A stretch of 64,000 nucleotides of DNA from Craterostigma plantagineum (lineage: Eukaryota > Streptophyta > Magnoliopsida > Lamiales > Linderniaceae), in assembly GCA_027422505.1 (NCBI GenBank), contig JAPQWV010000746.1, positions 62,001 to 126,000 of the forward strand, written 5' to 3'. The stretch's first letter is position 1, and every line of letters starts with the position of its first letter. Shown here one piece after another: positions 1 through 10,444 of the stretch. A program made the position numbers and the translations under genes. The notes beneath the pieces are model-generated. The model was not told the origin of the DNA. It saw only the letters and a list, made by a program, of their open reading frames with translations, and searched no databases.

Positions 1-1043
1 ACACAATGCTGTAAGAAGAGAAAGGGATTCTAGCAAATCAAACCTCGGGTAAGTCCCAAACGTTCTTTCTTCCACTCAAAGTTTCGACCTTTGGAATCGT
101 CGTGTCCTTAGCTTTCAGATAATTCAGTTGCTCCTCGACGTTCTTACCTTTCTCTAAGCCAGCGTGAACTGCTATGAGTTTACAGATTTGCAAGCCTTCT
201 TCGGTTTCTATGGCAACATTATCCTAAACAAAGTCCCAAATGTTAATCAATTCAAAAGTTAGGCTACAAACGACTGGCAAATTCTTACAAGAAGATTTTG
301 GGTTTTGGATTTCGATAACTGACCTCTTCATGAACCCAAACCTCTTATGCTCATCAGGGACAGCCTTAACCAAACCTAAGCAGATGCAAAGAACAATTAA
401 GAAATCAAAAAACGAAGCAACGCAACAAACAATCCCAAATCACATTTCACGAAATCCCAAACAGCCTTAATCAAACCTAAGCAGATGCAAAGAACGTCTA
501 AGAAATCGAAAAACGATCCACGAGAATCATACCATACGATCCATGGGGAACGCCCTAGGATTCAAAAGTGGGCCCAGCATCGTAGATCGAGCCCTGATAC
601 TCTGTGTTCTTCGCACGATTGAACCCAGACATCTTCCCAGCCCACCTCCTACCTTGGAGGTGCATATCCTCGTAACCATCGCCTCTATACCACCCTTCCC
701 TCTCCTCGTTCACGGCGTACTCTTCCCACGTGTCCGCGAATGACGCGCCGCCGCGCGGGTCGGCAGAACGCCCAGGAACGCCGCGAATGCGAAGTCGTGG
801 TTCCCGCACAAGAACACGTGGGACTGGTTGGGGTAATTGGAGGGAAGCGATATCAGGAAATCGATGACTTCCTTGGTGTTTCTTCCTCGATCGCAGTAGT
901 CGCCGAGGAAGATGATCAGCGCCGACGAAATCGGACGGGCCTATCGTGGATTCGAGGTTCGACCATAGAGATCGAAGCTTGGATATGTAGCCGTAGATGT
1001 CTCCTATTATTCAGCAGACGAGTCTTTGCGCGGTGGCGGCCAT
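1..1043 (-). pseudogene. RLPH2: RLPH2-like protein phosphatase, broken, 3' end outside window
   Basis: The minus-strand translation matches plant Rhizobiales-like phosphatase 2, a PPP-fold enzyme reported in Arabidopsis as a tyrosine-specific phosphatase. Recognisable blocks are [57 protein letters not shown] and [11 protein letters not shown] (last exon seen, about 44-223, donor GT at 42-43). The start codon is 1043-1041. Lesions: in-frame TGA at 1013-1011; the metal-binding GDIHG motif reads GDIYG (993-1004); frameshifts near 925 and 750; TAG at 557-555 where a Tyr codon is expected before GVPHG; and a duplicated 59-bp segment at 360-519. Several lesions are substitutions, so sequencing indels alone do not explain it. 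Family assignment is strong; loss of function is inferred. Confidence 0.85.
360..519. repeat. direct duplication inside the RLPH2-like pseudogene
   Basis: A segment of about 59 bp at 360-418 recurs at 461-519 with a few mismatches, offset by 101 bp. The core shared string is cctaagcagatgcaaagaac. It duplicates the exon start that should read LVKAVPDEHKR and so adds sequence within the coding part of the pseudogene. Confidence 0.8.
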
Positions 1044-1732
1044 TTTTTTTCCTTCTTAAGGTCTCTGTGTTGTTGATTGAGCTTTATATAGATTTCATAG
1101 GATGAAGAGACTTTTCGCTTTCTGATTTTGGCGGCTTTTGGTTGACAGATGTAAGAGGAACCAACCGTTCGTTATCTTACTTACGTTTATAGTCCAGTGC
1201 TTTAAAAAGCGGGACAACGGGCGCGCGCGATCTCGAAAATTTAGACCAAAACGCGATGATGCGCATAAAAAAAGCGTACGGCAGTGTATTATTATAGTAC
1301 GAGGTAGAGAGACTCAGTGGTTGTGGGATGTCCCTTCTATGATAAGACGTTTGCAGAACAGATATTCATTATAGTTTTCCAATTTTTTTCAAACTTTTTA
1401 TTACTTTCACCTAAATCATTAAAAACGACTATTTAATGTTTCGAAAGGTTTGTGTTTTTCATCTTCTTTGGAAGTTGATACACTTAGCTTAGGGAGAGGT
1501 AGGACAAAAGTTGATCTTAGCCTTCACTTGTTAGAGAACCATTTTCATCATATTAAATAAGAAACACATTACTCATAGGAGAAAATGCATGGCAACGCTC
1601 TAATTTCCTAATATCGGGGCAATAAAGAGAAACGGTAATTAACAGTTTTTTAACTAACTGTTTTACACAAGTAGCAGGTTCTTACTTCCTTTCTTCTTCC
1701 TCAGGTAATACAATTGATCAAACTTTACCTTC
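1044..1732. other. intergenic: 5' flank of RLPH2-like gene and 3' flank of MRE11
   Basis: No supported coding sequence. A TATA-like string (tatataaag read on the minus strand, about 1080-1089) lies roughly 40 bases upstream of the RLPH2-like start codon and could be its old core promoter. The rest is AT-rich and featureless by eye. Confidence 0.4.
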
Positions 1733-1793
1733 TTAGGGCTCCATAGTTTTGTCACCTACAAAATAAACGGTTATCAGCGCGGATTTTTCGCTA

Positions 1794-1812
1794 CTGAGAG
1801 AGAGAGAGAGAG
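1794..1812. repeat. (GA)n microsatellite
   Basis: Pure GA dinucleotide run just beyond the acidic C-terminal exon of MRE11. Confidence 0.9.
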
Positions 1813-2083
1813 CTATTACCCGAGGTTGAGATTTAGTAACCTTTTTAGCCATATCCTCGTCGTCATCGTCGTCATCTTCATCGTCATTTCTACTCGAAAG
1901 AAAACGATGAAGCGAAGATGATGAAGGAGAGTTGTCTGACTTTCTTCCCCTCTTTGAGGCTGTAGTAGAACCTCTACCACCTCTTCCCCTTGGAGCAGCT
2001 CTTTTCCTCCCCTTCCCTTGAAGTGCTTTCGAGTCATCCTTGCAAAGTTATAACAACATTTCTCACACTCAATGTAGGTGTGT

Positions 2084-3015
2084 TTAAGATTGGTTCTTTC
2101 TCTTTCTCTCTCTAAAAAACTTCCTCTGTAACAAACCAAACCCTAACACTATATCGCCGCCACCCATCGTCTCCTCTCTTTCACCTTCTCCAAGTCCTCC
2201 TTCCCTTCGCCAGCGTCCCCTTCTCGGTAGCTCGCTCCTCCCCCAACCTCTTGGAGGTTGGGGGAGCCTTGTTTTTAATTTCTTCCCTGTTTTTATTTTT
2301 ATTTTATTTTTTTCAACCAAGCCCCGCCCACCTCCGCCAGTCAGGCTGCCCCGCCTCCCACCGCGGTCGGCTTCCCACCAGCTACCCGCCCCGCTTGCAG
2401 CGGTCGTTCCGTCGCACCTGCCGTCCCCTCCAGCCCGCCATGCCGCCCCCACCGTTTGCCGTCGCCGCCGGTCGCCGCTGAACTGCGGTCCACCGCCTAC
2501 GCTCGCAGCCATCTCCGCCTCCGCCAACCTCCGCCTTTGCCCGGCCGCGACCACCCCAAAGCCCAGCTCGTCAAGGGCAGCCGCCCGCCGGCCGTTGCCC
2601 ACCCACCGCCCGCCCTCGCCACTGCCTCGAGTTTTCCCGTTGTGGGACCTCGTCTCTCCCGACCCTCGGGTCGAGAGCCTTTTCTCCCTTCGTGGAGCTT
2701 TCAGTCCGATGAAAACAAAACCCAGAAGTCGAAGATTAAGTTAAAGTGAAGAGTATAGTAGATTTAGCTTAATCGCTTCTTCTGTTATAGGTTCTTTAGT
2801 TCTTGGCCGTTGATAATGGTGTTCTGTTTTCTGTCGTTTTTTGTCACCTGTTAGACCATTTTCTCCCAATGCTGGGAGTGTTTGTTTCCCCTTGTGGGAT
2901 TGTTTTTGCTCCTTTGTGAGCCTTTTCTCCCGGTTGACGATGTACCGGTGAGACCCTTTGGGCTATTTAGCCTTGTATCTTTTATTTTTAATGCAACTAT
3001 CGTTTTGGAAAAAAA
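2084..3015 (+). mobile_element. GC-rich LINE-like or SINE-like retroposon in an MRE11 intron
   Basis: A 932-bp insertion ends in an A run (about 3009-3015) and is flanked by a perfect 13-bp target-site duplication, aatgtaggtgtgt (2071-2083 and 3016-3028). A 3' poly(A) and a long TSD are the mark of target-primed reverse transcription. The 5' part is GC-rich and low in complexity. The 3' part (about 2840-3008) contains ggtgagaccctttgggct and recurs at 22020, 27480 and 46415. No reverse transcriptase is visible, so it is non-autonomous. ORFs predicted in it (for example 2084-2602 minus) are compositional. Confidence 0.8.
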
Positions 3016-3183
3016 AATGTAGGTGTGTATTTCGAGAGATAAATTTACGTACCGAGCTGTCTGCAATATCATTAACATCTATTCTAGCCGTTTCGTCATT
3101 CGAGTCTGAATCCACGTCATCCTCGCTGACAGCAATGTTTTGAATGAAGCTGCTGCAGCAATCGAAGCAGGCCTACTACACAG

Positions 3184-3206
3184 AGAGAGAGAGAGAGAGA
3201 GAGAGT
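3184..3206. repeat. (GA)n microsatellite in MRE11 intron
   Basis: Run of GA dinucleotides between two C-terminal MRE11 exon blocks. Confidence 0.85.
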
Positions 3207-6200
3207 TTATTAGAAAAATCATATGCCATTTATCGATAAAAAGTCAGAAAAACTTATTGATGGCAATAACTACGGTAAGTAAAACAGACGATCTATTGAA
3301 GCCAGGGTCAGATATGTCGACTGGTGGACCTTCCACTGTTACCAAAATGACTTTACTACAAAAGATATTCAGTTCACAAACTACTGTTTTTCTCAGGAAT
3401 GAGGCTGCAATAGATGTTAAACGCAATAGAAGTTAAACGGTAAACTGACCTTTGAGATTGACGAAAACCCGTTGTTGCATCTAATGTAGTCTGCTTCAGT
3501 TTAGTCGAAGTTCTGCCTCTGCCCCTTCCTCGTCCAGCAGCCTTAGCAGTTTCGGAGGTTTCACGAGAGGACCGAAAAGATTGAGAAGGGTCTCCTCGGC
3601 CTTTTTTGGTAGTAGGATTTGAGCGAGAGAATAAAGCGGCGTCTTCATCATCACTGAATGAGACAGCACTTGCTGCTTCAGCAGTTTCATTTCCGGCATT
3701 CTTTAACTTTAATGAGTGACTTCAATTAGTTTGATTATACACCTTCAGAAAACATCCTTAACGCATAGGCAATGAAATAGTTGCATCAATACCTTGGCCA
3801 CTAGGAGGGAATTGTTGGGCTTCTTTGAGCTTTGATGCTCGTTCCTTCACACGCTCCTGCATGTGTCAAGTATTGAAAAAGATGACATAAAGATTGAAGT
3901 GACAGCAGATCTCCAAGAAAAAAGGGTCTTGAGAAGATAGGAAAAAGGTATTATTGCCTCTAAGCACTCTCCGACTTTGACAATGATGTCATCCTCTTCA
4001 TACTTGTGAACATCTGGATCTTGAACGATTTTATTCTGTTAAAAAAAAGTAGAACTTTGATTAATAGCATGCCTCTGGGATAATTGAGTGTCAACATTCA
4101 AACAAATATTCTCGTGCGGAGAACAGATATAAACGTCCAATACGTATGTAAAGTATGGCGCAAACTGATCACTTACGCGAGTTTCACGAAGGTTATATTG
4201 CAAACAAGCATGAAAGGCCATTTTGTCATCCTTATTAACAAAATCGTGCAAGTCATCAACAGGGAGTATCTCCATCTTCAGAAAGAACAATTCAACATAT
4301 ATCCAGATTAGATTAATAAAAATAATCAAGATTTTCACCGTCATAACAAAGTACTGCTCGAATATACGTTATTTATTAGATAGCCAAGTTGAATAATATT
4401 TGAAGTTTAGAAGAACTGGGTTAGGGCCCTAAAGCACGTTTAGGCACCGGCTCACTATTTGTAAAAAAACAAATAAATGATGCTTACTTGAGAAGAAATT
4501 ACAAACCTTACCAGATTACTTTCAGCAACTAAAGCTTCAATGTTCTGCTGATTCAGTTCTTCAGGTCGAAGGCGGTCAGAATCATCAATTTTACCTCCTG
4601 CAAAACAAACATTTATTCTATCTACAGGACACCAAAAGCATCCAGAAATAAGTATCATCCACAGAAGGTGAAATTTCCTATAAAAAAGATCACCTTCAGT
4701 GCGACCTTTACGTGATGCTTTAGAAAATATAAGAATGTCCTGAGGATTTGCAACCTACAATGCCAAGTAATTTTTCGCTAGTCCAAGAAAAGTGTTTGTG
4801 CTTGAGCGCTTCTAATATTGGTAAGGATGGAGGAAAAGGATCATATTGGTACCTTCCCCACATATTTTTGTCCGAATCTTTGTGGATCTATAGTCATAAA
4901 TCCGGAATAATCCACCTTTTGAATTAATCAGAAGATGGATTTTAAATTCGGAGTGTGAAAACCCAAAAAAAAAAAAAAAAAAGGAGTTGCCAAAAGATAA
5001 AAGCAAAACACAGATCACCTTGACTCGAATCAAGGGAAGTTTGAGCTCTGATTTTTTAATAGCCTTTTGATTAGACTTCTCTATCAAATTTCTAACCTGC
5101 ATCAATACAGGGACACGACGATAAATTCTTAAATGGTTTTACAAACTGGTGTGCCCAAATACATAATAAGAAAAAAGAAACTATATTTACTTCAGATTGG
5201 GATCAGAATGAAGAGAAAAAACGAAAGAATATATCAGACACACCACTTTGTCCAGATGCTCTAGGATCGAGTTCTGATCATTGGAATCGATATCAGGTTC
5301 ATCCTTCAGCACTACCTGTATCTCTGAGAGTATGTGTATCTGACTATATACACATTGTTTGCAACGAGTGAAAATAGACAACCTCAGTATACTCAAAAGG
5401 CCTCACTGACTCGAGAGGTATTTTTGTCGGCCTATATTGATTCCCCTGATTGTCATTTAGCAGCATATAGCACACATTAGTTAGCATTTGAAGATGAAAG
5501 CAAACAGACAGATAGCTATAAAATATACAAATAAAAAGCAAATAAATGTATGAGAATTGTTAAAAAGAAAATCTCTCCAACCTTGATCTCCAAAAGCAGC
5601 ACGTGTTTTTGCTTTGATTCACCTTCAATCAGAGATGTCGCAACGGATGAACCAGGTTGAGTAACGTGAAAACCCATGCCAGGAACTTCCTGTAAGAAAA
5701 AGGATGAAGAAGCCATAAATGACACGACCACCACAATCAAAAGAAAAAACTGGCCACAGCATTTCAGACCTGAGGATCAACAAGGCACTCATGCTCATGT
5801 CCCCAGATAATGAAGTCCAAAAACCTGGGAAGGAAATGCTCATTTATCGCATTTTTGGGATTTGTCTTCACCCTGAAGCAATAAACAACTGATAATATGA
5901 TTGCAGCTATATTTATCAAAAACATCATAATAAAGATCGAGGGGAAATGGGTTGAATCCTCTTCACGTCTCCGTCCTCGGACATCATATAAGAAATATGG
6001 GACTATCATAGAGTACCTGTTTTGATGAAGGACTACCATATTGAACCAGTCTGAAACTTGACAGCCTTCCTTGGCTTCAGGTCGCATCCATTGCACGGCA
6101 TGTGGGGTCTAGCGCATCAATTTATAAAACAAGCAATGTAAGGAACTCCGACAACGTGATTGGACAAATAAGCAAAATCAGAGTGTGTGTATCTGTGAGT

Positions 6201-6591
6201 ACCTGAAACATCCTGTTCAGACGTTCATCTCTGATATTCCCAAGTCCGTATAGTGCTACAGATGTAGAGCCCTAAATTGAGTGAATATTAGAATAGATTG
6301 AATTAATATAAGAATTGATGAAGAACTCAAGTTTATTTACAAGTTTCAACTTTCAACAGAAATAAGATTTCAATAAGAAAAAATTATGATTTCACCTTCT
6401 TTATGAGAATAGGACAAAGAGTAATTTGACCTACACCAGATCCCTCGAGAGCCATCTTCCCAAAATAATTTACAAGGTTACAGGCTGATAGAATATCAAC
6501 AGCAGAAAGATTATCCTGCACAACCGTGACGAGGAAGCAAACATGCAGTTAATAAGATAAGACTGAATATCAACCACTGGGCTGTGCATGA

Positions 6592-6594
<3 letters not shown>

Positions 6595-6628
<34 letters not shown>
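6595..6628. repeat. 34-base A tract in MRE11 intron
   Basis: Uninterrupted run of A. It may be the tail of an old retroposon, but no TSD is obvious. Confidence 0.85.
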
Positions 6629-6630
<2 letters not shown>

Positions 6631-6884
6631 CGCACAAAGAGGCTACCACTGAAACTGTAAAAGTGTGTCAATGAATATTCTAGTCAGAATCAACCTCATC
6701 TGGACAATATTACAGGTCTTGATGCACTAGTATCATTGCGCTATATGAACAATGACTAAGAAACTAATATATATGGCTACGACTTTGGAATTTTATAAAA
6801 CCCAGGAGTCAGAAGTCAGGACTCAAGACTGAGAATAGGTGTTTGTGCAAATACATATATATAACATACTATATATCCTGCTGC

Positions 6885-6950
6885 TGTTTAGCAGGTAGTG
6901 GGTCAACCCCGGGGTTTCACCCGGCGGCTTTCCCCGGTTACCAAAAAAAA
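6885..6950 (+). mobile_element. SINE-like 3' tail fragment in MRE11 intron
   Basis: The segment with ggtagtgggtcaaccccgg and ending cggttaccaaaaaaaa matches the 3' ends of the SINE-like sequences at 33312-33592. The A-rich end suggests a 5'-truncated retroposon. Confidence 0.55.
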
Positions 6951-8718
6951 GACTAACTTAAAGAACACTTCTGACACATAAAGAGCAGAAGAGCTTATCA
7001 GGAGGTGGCTAATTGATCGTTATATCACAACACCATATAAATACATATATACCATAACATCCATACCACTCCAGCAGGATCATCATGATTTCCATGAATG
7101 CTGAAAACTGGCAATCCAACATTGAAATGAGGATCTTCATAATTTACGTGGCCAAAGCTGAGTAAAAAAGACAGAGATACGTAATGCTTTATCAATGAAT
7201 CCGAGGATATAACTCCAGTGTTTCATGATGTAATCTGGCAGTACAAGAGACAGGTATTTATTACTACACGAGTTTGCTAATGCATGTATTAAAATCGTTA
7301 ACAAATTATTTAGTGAAAAGAAGCTACAGATCCAATTAATATGATGTCAAATGTAGAGGAGGTTACGAGTTAGCAAAGTTCACTGTCTGATCGCTGACTA
7401 CTTCGAACTGTACTGGTCGATCACCGAGACAGTGCCGCCGTAGGATTTCAATGCCCTTGACTAAGTTGACCTTGAAGGTTTGTTCTCATGAAAAAGATCA
7501 CCACCAAGAAGAATGAAATCCACTTAGAAAAAAGCATGTTGTAAATAAATTTAGCAGTCATCTCATCTATAATGTGACAGAGAAACAAGGCCAAAAGAAA
7601 ATCATAAACGAGATGAAATGGGAACAACTGTAACAATTTGCAAGACTCATACTGAATTTGATAAATGGCAACAACCGTAAGCACATATAGTCATTGTGAC
7701 AAAACAGAAGCATATCATAACGTCCGATGAGTAAATCTAACTTTACCCTATACCTGCTTCTTCTCAGCAATTGAGCAGATTTCTTCGAATGCCTCAAAGG
7801 AATCCTGCCTGCGAATTTCGTCCTTCTCCATATAACCAAGGCATAGTTACTAAAGGCGAGAGGCGCAAAGGCGAAAGGCACCGCCTTGCCTCAAAGGCGA
7901 GGCGTAAATAAGGCGGTCGCCTTCTGAAAGTGAGACGATTTCAATCATATAAATATTATACATAATATGCTCTTATCAAATACATGGATAGAGCTTATAA
8001 ATAACATATATAGAATATTGTTGATGCTTTCTCATGAAAAAATTTTAATGTCGATGATTTCCGGGCGACTGACATTGTTGGTCCCTTATGTTTAACCCGT
8101 GGGCGTCCGTAGTCCCCATGTTCACGAGTTACATTTTTAGTCCCTCATGTTACATGTTTTACTCGCTTTTAGGTCCTCCATTAAGTTGAACGTTAATTTT
8201 AACAGAAAAAACACGTGTCATGCTTACATTCCACCTCAAATTTATAAAGTATATAAAAAATAAAGTTTCCAGAAAAAAAACAAAAAAAACAAAAAATTAA
8301 GAAAAGAACAATTTTAGGGTTCGCCTCACAACTCCCAGCAGTCGCACGCCGCCGTTAGCCGGAATTCTTCGTCGCCATCGGATGCCGATCAAACCCAGAC
8401 ACACCGTGACCCTCGCCGGCGACAACCACAACAACAAGCACAATTTTATGGTTCCCTTCGTCTGGGGTGTCGGAATCTGGGCGAGGCGCTGAGGAGAACC
8501 CACCTCGTCGTGTTCTCCACCACCGCCGACCTCATCGTGCCACCGCTGTCGGAATCCGTCACCGCCCGATGCCGAGCAAACCCACCTCGCCATATCTGAG
8601 GTCGCAGCCGTCGCTCCACCACCACCAGATCTGAGCAAACCCAGCCGTCGCTCCACCACCAGATCCGCCACCGTCGTCCACCACCAGATCCGCCACCGTC
8701 GCTCCACCACCAGCCACC

Positions 8719-8970
8719 TGTTACCAACCTAAATAAAAACGCTAGGACCAACAGCGTTTCCTGCTATTCTATATAATATGTTGCTTTCTTTTATTAGAGG
8801 AATAATTCAGAGTGTTATGTGCGATTCAGCGATTCAGCGTATGTGCTGATTTCTCCCTCTTCTCTTTTCTATTCTCTGTAATTTGGGCGAATCGATTAAT
8901 CAGAGCTAATTCTTCAATTCGAAGCTCTCATTTTGATTCTGAATTCCTTTTCCCATTTGAGTGGGTATCA
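8719..8970 (+). repeat. 5' LTR, 252 bp
   Basis: Begins tgttaccaacctaaataaaa and ends gtgggtatca. It matches the 3' LTR with no difference seen by eye. A TATA-like ctatataat lies near 8770. Confidence 0.92.
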
Positions 8971-8972
8971 TT

Positions 8973-8984
8973 TGGTATCAGAGC
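8973..8984 (+). promoter_or_regulatory. primer binding site, tRNA-iMet type
   Basis: tggtatcagagc, two bases after the 5' LTR, is the standard complement to the 3' end of plant initiator tRNA-Met. Confidence 0.85.
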
Positions 8985-9010
8985 ATCGATCCAAGTGGAA
9001 CTTCTCAGAA

Positions 9011-10210
9011 ATGGCAGAAGGAATCTGTGACGTTGAGCTGTGCAAGGAAATGGAACTGCTCCTCAACGAGGTGAAGAAGAATAATGCTTCCATCAACGAT
9101 CAGCTGGCAGATCTGCGACGAACTATTACAGCTATGGCGAGCAGATCGAATGTAGAAAATCAAATTGGAGTTAAAGGCGATGGTAAGGGGTGCGATGTTC
9201 ATTCTAAATCGCTGATGAACCTTAGACAAAGTGACTCCGTTAAGGAATATCTGGGTAGGTTCAAGGAATTGAAGAATTCTGTGGAGCTCAGCGAACAGGA
9301 TACAGTGAGCTATTTCTTGGGAGGATTAAGGCCTGAGATAGCTGTGGCTGTGAGAATGTTTCGTCCAGATTCTTTAGCGATGGCAGAGAGTCTCGCCAAA
9401 TTGCAGGAACAAGCTTTGGCCTTGAGGAAAGCACCTGCCGCAACGTGTGTGGTAAGTGATGAGTCTGAATTTATGGACGATGAGTTTATGGTAAAATCAG
9501 ATCTAATTGTGGATGAAAATATAGTTGAGCTTGATTCGATGTTGGGTGAGAATAGCTCGGTCTTGACTGTCGACCCTTCGTCGGTGTTGGTTGAAGGGGA
9601 ACGCCGTGATGTTGAGGCAATAGTGACCGTGGGTAATTCATTGTTGGTCGACGAAATTTTAGCAGGGCTCGTTGTTAAGGGACTGCTGACTGACCAACGG
9701 ACGTACTTCGTAGGGATGAAATTGCCTTCCGATGTCTCGGTGATTGAACTGAATGGTTTTGGATATCTGAAACGAGTTTATTTAGATCAATATATGTTTT
9801 TCGATCGAGGGAAGAGATGTATTGAGCAGCTGAGTGTTGGAGAATACTACAGCTTTCCATTCGATCGAGGACGTCGAGGAGTTGTCAAAAGAACGAATAT
9901 GTGCTACCACGGCTTTCCATTCGATCGAGGACGTCGAGGAGTTGTCAAAAGAACGAATATGTGCTACCACGGCTTTCCATTCGATCGAGGACGTCGAGGA
10001 ATTGTCAAAAGGATGAATGTGCGCTTACCCTTGGTTAAGTCCACCTTGGATCCTAGGGGAATGGATACAGTTCTGCAATCTACTGGCAGAGGTTATGGTG
10101 TTCAAGATGATGAAGTTGGTGATGGTACTACTTCTGTTGTTGTCGTGGCTGGAGAACTCTTGAGGTCAAGAGTTGTTTTAAGGATGGGGGAATGTTACCA
10201 ACCTAAATAA
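9011..10210 (+). CDS. gag-like protein with internal tandem repeats and a captured CCT2 segment
   Basis: Open 399-codon frame starting at ATG 9011, just after the PBS; an upstream in-frame ATG at 8933 lies in the LTR and is less likely. Residues about 70-145 (RQSDSVKEYLGRFKELKNSV, SYFLGGLRPEIAVAVRMF) fit the retrotransposon gag domain of Ty3-type elements. No CCHC knuckle is visible. Residues about 280-336 hold 20-residue repeats (FDRGRRGVVKRTNMCYHG). Residues about 341-386 match chaperonin CCT2. The stop codon (10208-10210) lies inside the 3' LTR, so the host-derived part is read in frame with gag. Presumed role: particle protein, or an ORF kept open by recent origin; no function is shown for the fusion. 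Confidence 0.75.
   Translation: MAEGICDVELCKEMELLLNEVKKNNASINDQLADLRRTITAMASRSNVENQIGVKGDGKGCDVHSKSLMNLRQSDSVKEYLGRFKELKNSVELSEQDTVSYFLGGLRPEIAVAVRMFRPDSLAMAESLAKLQEQALALRKAPAATCVVSDESEFMDDEFMVKSDLIVDENIVELDSMLGENSSVLTVDPSSVLVEGERRDVEAIVTVGNSLLVDEILAGLVVKGLLTDQRTYFVGMKLPSDVSVIELNGFGYLKRVYLDQYMFFDRGKRCIEQLSVGEYYSFPFDRGRRGVVKRTNMCYHGFPFDRGRRGVVKRTNMCYHGFPFDRGRRGIVKRMNVRLPLVKSTLDPRGMDTVLQSTGRGYGVQDDEVGDGTTSVVVVAGELLRSRVVLRMGECYQPK
9851..10017 (+). repeat. 60-bp tandem repeat, about 2.8 copies, in the gag-like ORF
   Basis: Units at 9851-9910, 9911-9970 and 9971-10017 are almost identical and in frame (20 residues each). A decayed relative precedes them (FFDRGKRCIEQLSVGEYYS, from about 9797). Confidence 0.9.
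10030..10170 (+). other. CCT2: captured chaperonin CCT2 (TCP-1 beta) fragment, intronless
   Basis: LVKSTLDPRGMDTVLQSTGR followed by VQDDEVGDGTTSVVVVAGEL matches two neighbouring stretches of CCT beta, an ATP-driven cytosolic folding machine. GDGTTS is the conserved ATPase-site motif. The roughly 29 residues that separate the blocks in the native protein are absent and no intron lies between them, so it came from processed RNA or was deleted later. It is in frame with the gag-like ORF and ends just before the polypurine tract. Confidence 0.85.
10181..10192 (+). promoter_or_regulatory. polypurine tract
   Basis: The purine-rich run aggatgggggaa (one T) lies directly before the 3' LTR, the normal plus-strand priming site. 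Confidence 0.8.
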
Positions 10211-10444
10211 AAACGCTAGGACCAACAGCGTTTCCTGCTATTCTATATAATATGTTGCTTTCTTTTATTAGAGGAATAATTCAGAGTGTTATGTGCGATT
10301 CAGCGATTCAGCGTATGTGCTGATTTCTCCCTCTTCTCTTTTCTATTCTCTGTAATTTGGGCGAATCGATTAATCAGAGCTAATTCTTCAATTCGAAGCT
10401 CTCATTTTGATTCTGAATTCCTTTTCCCATTTGAGTGGGTATCA
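10193..10444 (+). repeat. 3' LTR, 252 bp
   Basis: Same sequence as the 5' LTR; followed by the TSD copy ccacc. Confidence 0.92.

Larger units (their letters stand above)
1733..7843 (-). pseudogene. MRE11: MRE11 double-strand-break repair nuclease gene, 5' truncated and frameshifted
   Basis: About 19 minus-strand exon blocks follow plant MRE11 in order. MRE11 is the Mn-dependent nuclease of the MRE11-RAD50-NBS1 complex in the nucleus. Landmarks: LGYMEKDEIRRQDSF (about 7795-7840), [12 protein letters not shown] (about 7465-7500), GNHDDPAGV (about 7067-7095), MRPEAKEGCQVSDWFN (about 6040-6090), GHEHECLVDPQ (about 5770-5800), QPGSSVATSLIEGESK (about 5610-5660), RLRPEELNQQNIEALV (about 4520-4575), a GRGRGR-rich tail (about 3500-3540) and an acidic C-terminal exon (1816-2083). 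Homology stops abruptly at 7840-7843, so the N-terminal strand with the catalytic DxH motif is missing; element DNA follows. One-base deletions break the frame near 7464 (after SRST) and near 3133. An intron holds a retroposon at 2084-3015. Either an inactivated copy or a damaged allele; single-base errors are possible, but the 5' truncation is not one. Confidence 0.9.
8719..10444 (+). mobile_element. complete, young non-autonomous LTR retrotransposon carrying a CCT2 fragment
   Basis: A 1726-bp element with two LTRs that look identical base for base, TG...CA termini, a tRNA-iMet primer binding site and a polypurine tract, flanked by the 5-bp TSD ccacc (8714-8718, 10445-10449). It encodes a single gag-like ORF and no protease, reverse transcriptase or integrase, so it must borrow enzymes. 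Identical LTRs imply a very recent insertion. It sits inside the MULE. Confidence 0.92.

Noticed and set aside
2084..2602. Long minus-strand ORF of 172 codons in GC-rich DNA, and the plus-strand ORFs opposite it
   Set aside because: Low-complexity Gly/Arg/Ala-rich in every frame, inside a retroposon with poly(A) and TSD; no domain, so it is compositional.
8297..8751. Minus-strand ORFs rich in Trp, Arg and Gly
   Set aside because: They read the antisense of ccaccaccagatccg-type repeats in the MULE; no protein-like pattern.
9851..10017. Regular repeats considered as a CRISPR array
   Set aside because: Units are contiguous without spacers, in frame, and in a plant retrotransposon.
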